Source of the DNA: Brachypodium distachyon
Lineage: Eukaryota; Streptophyta; Magnoliopsida; Poales; Poaceae
DNA length: 64,000 nucleotides
Direction of reading: 5' to 3'
NCBI RefSeq assembly: GCF_000005505.3
Contig: NC_016132.3
Coordinates: 20,078,501 to 20,142,500 of the forward strand
Each line of letters begins with the position of its first letter. Position 1 is the first letter of the stretch. Both the position numbers and the translations under genes were made by a program. Below are positions 32,310-42,281 of the stretch, in pieces. The notes under the pieces are model-generated. The model made no database searches, was not told the origin of the DNA, and was given only the letters and a program-made list of their open reading frames with translations.

Positions 32310-33030
32310 TTAAGCCATGCATAATCTTTAAGCCACAGGTGGCTACTACGTCCCCAAACCCCCGCCCGCAAAAAACTAATCCCACGCAATCCCATCCCAC
32401 GACGAGGAAACCACGCAAAAAAAACCCACGAAACGAAAAGGAGAAAAATCCGGATCCAACCGCGCCCTCCGCCATCGTTCCCATCTCAGCCGCCGCCCGC
32501 CCTCTGTCCTCGTGTGCTCCGGCGACCCGACCGCCGCGACCCAACCACCCGCTAGGGTTCCCCGGCTCTCCAATCTACATGGCCAGGGAAGACTACTACC
32601 TCGGTCGCCTGCCGGATTCGCCTGCCATGCCACAGAGCTCGCTGCGCCCGACCGTCATCGCCACCACGGTCTGGGTCTTCCTCTCCCTTTCGATCCCTTC
32701 CTCCTGTCTTCCCGATATGTGTTGGCGCGGAGCGCTTCCTCTGCTTCCTCTGCTGGATCCAACCGCCGTAGCGCTCGCCGCCCCGACCGGCAGGCCACCG
32801 CCGGCGGGGAGTTCTACAGTGGCCCGCTGCGCACACTGATGTGGCAGCTCTCCACTGTGTCCTCCACCAATACTTTATTATTAGTAAATTGCCAACATCA
32901 ATTGTCATTCAATTTGTGTATGTCACAGTTGGTTTTTTGTTCTCTACCTGGCATGGATTCTGAATTGTTGGTTTATTGAGACTCGCGGTGCTAGGGTTGT
33001 TATTAAGTTTATGACTCCGTTGCAACGCAC
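32310..33030. other. GC-rich gene-fragment-like stretch
   Basis: From about 32340 to 32830 the sequence is rich in CG and C-runs, like a grass first exon and 5' UTR. Open frames exist on both strands (for example 32339-32839 plus), but none has a domain I recognise. It may be a captured or orphaned exon. Confidence 0.35.
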
Positions 33031-33198
33031 TTAACTATCACTATAGTAAGCGAGTTTGGAGAGGTCCTTTTGGAGGCGATGGCGTCCTGGTAGTACTCGT
33101 GGTTGTAGCGGACGGGGAAGAGCGCCATGTTGAGCTTCTTCAGCTGCATCACGTTCTTGTTCCGCTGGCCGTGGACGTCCGGGCGACGCCGACGCCAC
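33031..33198 (-). pseudogene. NAA50-like N-acetyltransferase fragment
   Basis: On the minus strand one frame reads VMQLKKLNMALFPVRYNHEY then YQDAIAS, and the adjacent frame continues KDLSKLAYYSD. This matches the N-terminal beta1-alpha1 region of NAA50/San N-alpha-acetyltransferases. A one-base frame change and loss of the rest of the gene show a pseudogene fragment. It ends exactly where dispersed repeat copy 2 begins, suggesting that a transposon carried or truncated it. Confidence 0.75.
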
Positions 33199-33420
33199 TT
33201 GATTAAAGATACTTTCGTTTTTTGTCATGGGCTCCTTGCCTCCCCTGTTCGCCGCTGCCTTGCGTGCCTGATTGCTTGCTTTGCTTGCGCATGTTTTTCG
33301 GTGAGAGACGCGTTGCGTTGTTGTGTTCATTAACGCAACACGATACGCATGATGCAGGATACATGCACGGGCGGGCACACGGCCAGAACCGGAGTGTGCG
33401 CGCAGTGAAGATATAACGAA
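33196..33420. repeat. Palindrome-bearing dispersed repeat, copy 2
   Basis: Starts TTGATTAAAGATACTTTCG and shares GCATGTTTTTCGGTGAGAGA and CAACACGATACGCATGA with copy 1. The central inverted repeat is imperfect here (GTTGTGTTCATTAACGCAAC). Confidence 0.75.
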
Positions 33421-33461
33421 AGAGATGGTGTTTACGCGTTAAGCAGTCCCGATCTAATCTA

Positions 33462-33568
33462 TTCCTCCTATCCATAATACTCCTTTCTGTCAGGGATACC
33501 GTGCGATATGAAGCACTAATCACGAGTTTTGTACTAAATCTGCGATACTTATTATGGATTGGAGGAAG
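33462..33568. mobile_element. Stowaway-like MITE (about 107 bp)
   Basis: Left end TTCCTCCTATCCATAATACT and inverted right end CTTCCTCCAATCCATAATAAG, with TA at both sides (33460-33461, 33569-33570). No coding capacity. Confidence 0.78.
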
Positions 33569-33706
33569 TAATATTTTATTAAGACAATAAAATTTGATTA
33601 GCATAACTTTATATTATTTCATCATGTAGCAACGGGTGGGACCGTGGGGCATACCCCGTAAAGAGTAAAGAGATGACACACGTTTGTCCCACACACTACT
33701 TCGGGT

Positions 33707-34119
33707 TTAATCCCTTGAAGGATCAGGAGCGGCTGCCGGTGCCGCTACCCTGCGGTTGCAGTTTGGATACCGACACTCACACACTCCTAGGTTGGGAAAC
33801 GACCAATCACACCGTCCGTCGACGAAGCCATGGTCCCGACAGTGGGTCCTGCATTTGGCAGTCTTGCACCAAGCGAAAGATGGGGACTCTATCCAACAGT
33901 CATCGTCATTACCAAGCACATAGGTCACCGGGCCTGTAGATTCATGTAGATGGCATGCAAGGAACATTGGTCAGGTATTTTTGAGGTTGGCACACAGTGA
34001 TGTGTCTGATGGGAGACAACTTACATGTTTGCATAAAGATACACATGATTCTTACCTGAATGCACTAGAAGTAGGCAGAGGATGAGGACGGAAACAATTT
34101 CCTTCCTTGTTAACACCAT
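33707..34119 (-). CDS. Defensin-like (DEFL) secreted peptide, copy 2
   Basis: Exons 34119-34056 (signal peptide MVLTRKEIVSVLILCLLL) and 33933-33707 on the minus strand, with a standard GTAAGA donor and CTACAG acceptor. The mature region keeps all eight cysteines (KTAKCRTHC, GVCECRYPNC). TATAAA at 34189-34194 (minus strand) lies 70 bp upstream of the ATG, the best core promoter of the three copies. The downstream flank (33610-33706) aligns with that of copy 3, so the duplicated unit is larger than the gene. Function as for copy 1: secreted defence or signalling peptide, unresolved. Confidence 0.88.
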
Positions 34120-34194
34120 CGCTGGATTGTTTGAGAGAGAAGAGAGACGTATAACAACCTCAGATCAAGAGCGGCAGGACCAATGGTGTTTATA

Positions 34195-35655
34195 GTGTGG
34201 AAGGAGGGCTCATATCTTGACTTTCTGCTTAAATCATTATGGAAAATCATTATAGTATTGAATGTGGAAGGAGTGAGCAAACTTACAAACTTCCTTCTTT
34301 AGATTTGACAATTTACAAACTTCTTTCTTTAGCCATCAGATCGAACAAGATTTGCTCTGGTGGTCACCGTGTAATACTGATTTTCCATTAATGATTTAGG
34401 CATCATGTGAATGAGGCATATCCAATGAAAACTCTCATTCAGTACAAATTTAGAAACTTCCTTCTTTAGCCATCGGATATACGATGTGCAGTACAAATGA
34501 GAGGTGGGAATCAACCCCATCACTTAAACGCGATTTGCAGAAAACCCCCTACCCAAATCCACCTACAACACGATAGATGCAATCAGGAAAACACGATTCG
34601 CATCCGCCACTCGTCGTACCGCAGCTCAGTTGAGAAAATAATCTAATACTTCCTCCGTTCCTAAATACTTGTCGTGGTTTTAGTGCAAATGTCTCAAAAT
34701 CCTTGGGAGTGTTTCTGGTGTCTTAATATTCTTGTAGACCTTTATAAACATGTGCGTTCCAATTTATATTAAATCCAACTCATACACCTCTAGTATGTAA
34801 AAATAATTTAATTGTGATTGAATTGGGAAAAACCGTAGGGGTTTTTTTTGTTGAGCGGGAAAAACCCCGTAAGAATTAGTTCTTTTACCTCCAAACTTTA
34901 TGGACCGAGCCACCCCCAGAACAGCACAACAAATCCTCACAGTGCCTCTTCTTTTTCTTCGCCATTTTCCTTTTCCCCTTCTCAGTTTTACCGAACCAGC
35001 AGCAACACCCTATGCCTCCTCAGTTCTAAATCCCATCCAAACCCAAAGAATCAGGCCGTGCATAGTATCAGTTACACCATGTCCTTAGCTTCCTACGAAT
35101 CCAAGGAATATCTATATGCATCATTCGCTGGTTATTAATTTAGCGGAGAGGAGACCAGGCTTCATCTTGTTCAAGATTGGCAACCAGCCCACCACTAGCT
35201 GATTTGGCGCCACAGGAGAACTAGATTTGCTGGCCGTGGAAGACGCGGCTGCCATCCATCGGCCATAACCTGGCTTGTCTTTCCGGTGAGCTCTCAAGTC
35301 TAAAGCACTATCTCTTGCTTGATTTGTGTTCCTATAGGCTAATGTCTATGAATCACGTATTCGACTGTTGCCTAAAAAAAATAACTTATTGGACTGCTGA
35401 TTTTGCCCGCTGTCCACCGTACTCCGGCGGCCAGGATCAAAGCAGTTCAGTTATTTCCCTAAAGAAAAGCAGTTCAGTTATGGTTGCAGAGGTTTTCTGT
35501 ATGCCTGCATGCATGTGCATGATAGTGGCTGTGCTTTGCTAAGTAATCGTGTAACACTAGTAACCAACAAAAAAATGATGTGAGAAACTCTCTATTTTCA
35601 AGTGGTTAGAAATCAAATCCTGGTATCATAATCCCACATGTGCATGCATTTCAAG
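34195..35655. other. Intergenic, no supported gene
   Basis: A half Stowaway terminus (TACTTCCTCCGTTCC) is at about 34648-34662 with no matching right end found. Short near-repeats of ACTTCCTTCTTTAG occur at about 34288, 34318 and 34455. The frames around 34848-35138 are Ser/Pro-rich and may derive from an old 5' UTR. Confidence 0.4.
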
Positions 35656-35659
35656 TACT

Positions 35660-35790
35660 TCTAATTCTAAGTCACGGGCTCCTTTGCCTCCTCCGGTCGC
35701 CACTGCCTCGCGTACATGATTGCTTTGCTTTGAGCATGTTTTTCGGCGAGAGAGCGTTGCGTTGCTGTGTTCGCGAACCACTAATTGGAA
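35660..35790. repeat. Palindrome-bearing dispersed repeat, copy 3 (truncated)
   Basis: Shares CGTACATGATTGCTTTGCTT and GCATGTTTTTCGGCGAGAGA with copy 1 but breaks off inside the palindrome (after GTTCGCGAACC). Confidence 0.75.
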
Positions 35791-36400
35791 CTCGATGTCT
35801 TGGAAGAAGAAGGCCATGTATGAGGAAGGCCATGTGCAAGCAGTTCGAGGCCAACTACACCGACCACTAGGAGATGCGAGATGAAGAGCTAGGTCGCAAG
35901 TTGTGTGTAAAGGGGAGCAGCGCCGATGACCACAAAAGAAAAAAAACAGTGGAATTTCTCAAGAAAATAATTTAAAGACACAAAGGAAAATTGGCACTCG
36001 ATCTATGTGCTCTACTAGTACTCCATATTCGGTAAAACCATCAACACTCTTCGCTCTATGTCACACCAGGTCAGCTTAGCTATGTACCGCACAACCCTGA
36101 CAAATGATGAAAATTGTAAAGTAAGTAAATCCCATAGGGGGAGGCCGCACGTGGAAGAGGATTGAGTTGCCATGGAGGTATGGATAGGAGCGGGCAACGC
36201 ATATAGAGAAAACTTTTGCTGGGCATGATCCAGGGTAAGAGAGCAAGGAGAAACAAATTGTTCCGTCCAGGTGGTTCAGCGCTACATTTATATCCAAAGA
36301 CTATTGACCCCGGAGATGGGAGAGCGGGCGTTCCACTGGGTCAACACTTGTTGCCTCCGTGACTATTTTTGTTTTTTCTAGTCCTGTAAATATGCATTCG

Positions 36401-36900
36401 CTGCGAGAAATCCAAACAGCGCTCGGTGTTTTACAATTTTCGGGAGATTCCACCGTTGGATCACGACGAAATTTCACATTGTAGTGCTATACAAAATTCC
36501 GCACATTCTCACCGAAGGGATCGTCGAAATCTTTCTTGAGGAAGCGGGTAACGTGCGAACAATTTGGACGTTTGTGCTGTCTCGCAGGTACGCGAGAAAT
36601 TCAAACAACACTCGGTATTTTTAAGTTTTCTGGAGATTCAACTGTCGGATCGCGACGAAATTTTACACTGTGTTGGTAGACAAAATTCCGCACAATCTCA
36701 CCGAAGGGGTTGTCAAAATAATGATTGGATCAACGGGAAACATGCGAACAAGTCAGACATTCGTGGTGTTACGAACGGCCGCAAGGAATCCGAACAACAC
36801 TTGGTGTTTTGGAGTTGGCCGGAGATTTCACCGTCGGATCGAGACGAAATTTCACACAATTTCGCACAATCTCACCGATGAAATTGTAGAAATAATATTT
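36401..36900. repeat. Tandem repeat, three units of about 190 bp
   Basis: Units begin near 36401, 36591 and 36780 with GCGAGAAATCCAAACA-like sequence. Each contains GGAGATT.CACCGT.GGATCG, GACGAAATTTCACA and CACAATCTCACCGA blocks. The third is shortened. Satellite-like arrays of this kind occur inside some grass retrotransposons; no LTR was found here. Confidence 0.85.
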
Positions 36901-37225
36901 TAGGCTACAGATACTTTGCGAGAGAAGAAGGAGGCAGGAGAAAGAAAAAGATTAAGCAAAAGGAGAGCAAAAGGAAGTAAAAGAAAAAACGTTAAAAAAC
37001 CATCCTACCCTTCTAAGTTTGGGAGGGGGGTTGTATTGAATTAGGCCTCACAACTTTTCCGTGCACCAAGCTCACCCAGAAGCTCGAGGTGCCAGCGGAA
37101 AATGAGCAATATGTTTTGTTAGTAGCAAACCTTTTAAAAATATTTATATTATTTCTTCATGTAGCAATGGATGGAACACGTTAATTAGGAGATGATACAT
37201 GTCTATCACACGCACTACTCCGGGT

Positions 37226-37629
37226 TTAATCCCTTGAATGATCAGGACCGGCTGCCGTGTGCTTGCAGTTTGGATTCCGGCATTCACAGACTCCTAGGTC
37301 AGGAAACTTCCAATTACACCGCCCGTCGACGAAGCCGCGGTCTACACAATGACCCCTGCATTTGGCGGTCTTGCACCAGCCGAAATCCGGAGACGCTGTC
37401 CAACAATCATCGTTGTCAGCAAGCACCGGGCCTGCAGATTCATGTACATTGCATGCAGGGAACAATGGTAAGATATTTTTGAGGATGGCACTCAATGATG
37501 TCTGCGATGGGAGAGAGCTTACATGTTTGCATAAAAAAGACTCAAAAAGACATGATTCTTACCTGAATGCAGTAGAAGTACGCAGAGGATGAGGATGGAA
37601 ACAATGGACACCTTTCTTGTTAACTCCAT
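37226..37629 (-). CDS. Defensin-like (DEFL) secreted peptide, copy 3
   Basis: Exons 37629-37563 (signal peptide MELTRKVSIVSILILCVLLL) and 37431-37226 on the minus strand, with GTAAGA donor and CTGCAG acceptor. Eight cysteines keep the same spacing (KTAKCRGHC, GVCECRNPNC). It differs from copies 1 and 2 by a shorter N-terminal linker and several substitutions. The 3' flank repeats that of copy 2 from about 37138. The upstream TATA equivalent reads CACTATACTCC, weaker than in copy 2. Confidence 0.88.
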
Positions 37630-39449
37630 CGCTGAATTGTTTGAGAGAAGCAACCTCAGATCAAGAGCCGCGGCACCAATGGAGTATAGTGTGGAAGGAG
37701 GGCTTATCTCTTCACTTTCTGCTAGGAAGAAGGCAATACAGATATATATACTCCCTCCGTTCGGGTATAAATGGCCAATTTCTAAAATCCCGTTGATCAA
37801 GACAGGGCACGATCGAGGGAGAAAATGGTGCTTTAATCACCCCTTAATTTCCTCCCTTCCTTAATTGCCTCCTCCAATCAATCTCAAAGGCAACTACCGG
37901 GGAGAGAGGAATTAACTCGGAGGAGTGAGGAATTAACGGGACCATATAATATTTCCGATTGGAATTTGCAAGGAATTTAGGACAGTAAAACTGAGCCTCC
38001 TTCCTGCCCTCTCACGCTATCAACCCTATTGACCGTCGGATCTCGCCATGTTGACCTTCAAGCCGTCCGATCTAGGGCGCCTGTCCTCATGGGCCGCTGC
38101 TCCCGTAGAAAAATCGGCGTCACCCGGTTAACTGGGCTAAGACGGCATGTTATCTGGGCTGAGACGGCCTGCTAAGCATCAAATGTCTCTCACGGAACCC
38201 TAGCAGCTCTCCCTCCTCTACAACTGCAGTGCGGCTCTCTCGTACCCTTTCTCCTCCCACCTGCATCCTCCTTTCGTCTTCATGAAGTCAGATCCTGCCG
38301 GCAACAGGGGAGTCGGTGGAGGACTGTAGAAGGAGGAATAGGAGGCGACATAGGCAATGTGAAGTAGAGATAAATATCATAAGTAAGTATTGGTTAGAAG
38401 TAACCGCTACTACACGGGTACCAAGAATGAAGAGAGGATGACATGTGGGTCCATCAAAAAAGAGAAAGGAATAAGAAAAAAGAAAACATATTAAAAAGGG
38501 AAAAAAAAGTTAGTATCAACCACCATTGGAGATGCCCTAATAACTCCTGGCATGCTTGTCCGGCCGACCACACGTGATGCGCTGACGATCTGCCTAGGCA
38601 GCGTGCGGAGCAGTCAGTCGAAGGCTTCACGCACGCCCATCACGTCGCTTCTATGGGTTCTTGATCTCTAGTGAGACTTCAACGGCTCTACGGAGATCTC
38701 TGACGGGTCCCCTTTTTTCCTCCCAGACCCGGTTTTATTTTGACGATGAGGCTGCTCTTGCATCAACACGGGCAAGTTTGTGTCTGTCCTTTTGGCAGAC
38801 TGCAGTGCACGGGTGTATATATATGGACGCCCATCGTTCATCCCGGCATTAATCAAAGCCGGGGACTGCCTAGTCATTGATAGCAAGCAGTGTATTACAT
38901 CGTCCATTTTCGGATACATATGTATTAGATCTGGTCCTACACTCCTCCTGTTTCTTGATTACTGAAATTTTCCTTGTTTTACTCCCATTGTTTGGCCATC
39001 AAAGGCAAACAGAGCGGGGGGGGGGGGGGGGGGGGGGCGCCGCCCCCTAGCCTGATTTCTAGAATTTGGAAAACGGTAAATTCCATTTAAAAATAGAGCT
39101 TTTTTAATGGGATAAGTTGTATCACAAAATTCAAAGTAAACAAGACATAAATGCCCCACCCAGACATTCTCTTTGGAAATCGGTCGTTCCGCGTCAACTG
39201 TCGTGTGCACCCTTCTCCCCAATGTCTCCAGTCAACACCCCTAATCCAATACACCCCAGGTGTGCATGCGCATAAAAAAAACAACAATGATCTCAAATCC
39301 ACATCTTAATTTTTACTCCGGACTGCAGGCGACGCCGCCGGTGATGTTCCGGCTTGTGGCGAAGCGGCATGTGGACTATATCCTCAAGGACAACCCGCTT
39401 TAATATGTTTTCTTTTTTCTTTTTTATATCCTCAAGGACATGTGGGTAC
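37630..39449. other. Intergenic, transposon debris
   Basis: Holds a half Stowaway end near 37750 (TACTCCCTCCGTTCG) and short frames of no evident meaning. A conserved-looking piece TPPVMFRLVAKRHVDYILKD near 39330-39402 may be an exon fragment of a gene I do not recognise. Confidence 0.4.
39016..39037. repeat. Poly-G tract (about 22 G)
   Basis: An uninterrupted run of G followed by CGCCGCCCCC. It is able to form a G-quadruplex and is a likely assembly or sequencing weak spot. Confidence 0.9.
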
Positions 39450-39479
39450 CACCAACTGCAAATTAAGTAGTAGTAAAGA
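39450..39479 (-). mobile_element. Orphan Helitron 5' terminus
   Basis: On the minus strand, host A (comp of T39480) is followed by TCTTTACTACTACTTAATTT at 39479, the Helitron 5' pattern. No matching CTAG hairpin end was found to the left within about 2 kb, so the element is truncated or its end has diverged. Confidence 0.5.
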
Positions 39480-39952
39480 TAATGTCTTTGTGCCATAGCC
39501 CGCCACCACGACACATTCTCGGCCGCCTCAAGCTCGCCATAACCCTAAGTGGCATGCTGTGGTTATGTCCAGGCCTCCTACAACCCTGCGCACAACCTTT
39601 GGCACGCTCGAGTGGATCCCCGTCTCCCCGGTCCGCCATCGCAAGCAATGGAAGGGCCACTATGACGCCGTGATCACGCCTCCGTGCCACCGATTCCGGC
39701 CTGCATCCGAGCTCCTCCACTGCCAGACTATTGATTCCGGACATCCTCAAGGTCGGTGTACTCCAGGTGTTCGACAAAATTGGGCCAAGGTACTTTTTTC
39801 TCTTCTTTCTTTCCCTAAAAAATCTTGTACAATGCAATTTACTAGAGTAGGATTGAATTAGGATGGTCCATGCTTTTGCAGATGCGCAAGGATAGAGATT
39901 CATTGTCAGAGGAGGAAGAGGAATGGGATGATGATGGGACAGAAGCAAAATA
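39480..39952 (+). pseudogene. Unidentified gene fragment
   Basis: Interrupted frames (for example WIPVSPVRHRKQWKGHYDA and, after an intron-like gap, MRKDRDSLSEEEEEWDDDG ending in a stop at about 39952) look like exons of a former host gene with an acidic C-terminus. I do not recognise the parent. Confidence 0.3.
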
Positions 39953-39985
39953 GGTACATTATATGTAGCCAATATTTTTTTACTA

Positions 39986-40983
39986 GGGTTTTTTTATTTC
40001 TGTGCCCCTCCTTTCTTAGCTGTACTCAGAAATACCCAGGCCTCATAACTGTGCTCGCTTCTACCCCTGCCTCCTTCGATGATTCCTCGCAAATGCCCTC
40101 ACGGAGCACTTCCTAACGGTCAAGCCCCTTTGACCGTTTGCTTCCGACAGGTGGGCCGCAGGCAACGCTGACAGGTGGGCCCAAAGCGGCGTGCTGACGT
40201 GTGGGGCGACGAGGATGCAGCGCAAGCGGGCAGGGGCTTAACGGGTCCGGTGTCCTTACATGCAGGCCAGGACGCGGCATGACTGGTGGGGGCGGTCAGA
40301 TGAGCTTACATGTGGGCCGACACCAGGAATGACAGGTGGGGGCGGGGGTCGACTTAGCTGACATGTGGGCCGACGCCAGGAATAACAGGTGGGGGTGGTC
40401 AAGGACTTTTGTTGACTAGGATTCGATTATGTTGCAGCTCTAGAACAAACTAATTAAGTCATCTCTATTGGAAATGATGCTCACATACATAATTGTAAGC
40501 TTCATATGAGAAGGTTCACTTTTGTTGACCAGGATTCGATAGCCATCTTTAACTGAGTGTGCACATTGATGGACTCACCTGTCATTCCTGACACCGGTCC
40601 ACATGTCAGCTAAGTCGACACCCGCCCCCACCTGTCATTCCTGGTGTCGGCCCACATGTAAGCTCATCCGACCGCCCCTACCCGTCATGCTGCACCCTGG
40701 CCCACATGTAAAACCACCGGACCCGTTAAGCCCCTGCTCGCTTGCACTGCATCCTCGTCGTTCCACACGTCAGAACGCCGCTTTGGCCCCACCTGTTAGC
40801 GCTGCCCGCGGCCCACCTGTCGGAGGCAAAGGGTCAAAGGGGCTTGACCGTTAGGAAGTGCTTCGTGAGGGCATTTGCGAGGAATCGCCGAAAGGGGGAG
40901 GGGTAGAAGCGAGCACAGTTATGAGGCCTGAGTATTTCTGAGTACATCTAAGGAAGGAGGGACACATAAATAAATAAAAATCC
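39986..40983. mobile_element. Mutator-type foldback MITE (998 bp)
   Basis: The two halves are long inverted repeats of about 400 bp (39986-40395 against 40570-40983). The left starts GGGTTTTTTTATTTCTGTGC and the inverted right starts GGATTTTTATTTATTTATGT. A 9-bp target duplication TTTTTACTA flanks it (39977-39985 and 40984-40992); 9 bp is characteristic of Mutator-like elements. It has no transposase. The central spacer holds a duplicated CTTTTGTTGAC.AGGATTCGAT. Confidence 0.9.
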
Positions 40984-40992
40984 TTTTTACTA

Positions 40993-42281
40993 CGGCGGGC
41001 GAAATCCAACCATCACAACTTAATTAAAAAATTAAACTTTACAAGCGAGAAGGAGGATTTACTGATGGGAGGAGATTACAAATGATCGACTTAAATGGAC
41101 CAGCATTTAGGCAAGGCAGCGGAGAAGAGCACATTTTCTCCGAATATCTTAGGGTGGAAATAACTGATTTTAGCGTGGGGATTCTTTTTTGAGAAAAAAA
41201 GGGTAGGTGTGGCTTTATTTAAGTTGCTCGATCTTTAAACAACATGTTTAAATCTAAGTTGAGAAATCAGACCCGTTGGATTTATTATCTAGATCTCATT
41301 TTATCTTTTTTTCATCATCCATTTTGAATGTTAAAGCACAAATCAACAGCTGAAAAATCAAACTAAAAGTCAAATAACTTAGATATAGCAAAAAGCTAAA
41401 AAGGTATTACTCGAGTTCAGAAATTGTGTAAGTTGAGCAAACAACACCCAGAAACATCAGCACAGCGAGATAGATTTCCCCGGAGCTAGGCTAGTACTCC
41501 TGTACATTGGTGCGTGCGCATCCGGTTTTTTCACGCTTGTTTTAGCTTCGGTTCCAACTTCCAACAGCAATTGACCATCTTTCAAAAAGAAAACAGCCAT
41601 TGACCCTCACCTGTCTCTGTCTCGAAGCAAAGCACTTGCCAAGTCAATCTTACGCGGAGTGGATATGCACAATTATTTTCGTCCAACAGAAAATTGGAAA
41701 ATTATACTCCTAGTAACGTCGTATACGAATTACTAATTTAGTACTCCGTAGAGTATCTTCCCAATTCTCATCTCTCATCAGCATCGAGTATTTTGGAGCA
41801 AAGGAACGGACGCCGCCTTTTCTCTTGCAACCCGTTTGAACGATTCCATTCTTCTCCGCGTGCGCATCCCGGTTGCGTCGGATTGCGCGTCCCACCGCCA
41901 CCAGCATTCACACACCCCTTCTCTGTCGTTGCGGCCTCCCCTTTCTCTTTTTTGTTAGTGCCAGTAGTACTTTTCGTCGGATCCACCGAGATTAGGCTCG
42001 TCGAGGGAGCGATTTTGGCTACTCGTTCGCCTGTTGATTCTTTCTTGGCGGCTATTCTAGTGGTTTTCTTCTCTCTCCCCTTGGCTTTTTTTCCGCTTGA
42101 TCCGCTCCACATTTCCGGCCGCCGAATCCGAAGCACGCAGCCCCCGTTCTATCCGAATCGCTCAAGAGTAGAGGGAGGGATTGGAATTAGGGCTTCTAGC
42201 GCCAGTTTTCGGAGGAGCAGCACGAGCGGAGCGGGCTTCGGTGCTTCTCTCGGGTCGTGCTCTTCTGAAGTTGCTTCAGGC
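40993..42281 (+). promoter_or_regulatory. Upstream region of the receptor-kinase gene
   Basis: No separate gene. From about 41770 the sequence becomes GC- and TC-rich like a 5' UTR. An open frame from 41793 runs in phase into the kinase start codon, but its product has no signal peptide at its start, so I treat it as leader. Confidence 0.5.

Noticed and set aside
34648..34760. Complete Stowaway MITE
   Set aside because: Only the left terminus is recognisable; no inverted right end with TA was found.
41793..42281. N-terminal extension of the receptor kinase
   Set aside because: The frame is open and in phase, but it would bury the signal peptide; the leader-like composition fits a 5' UTR.
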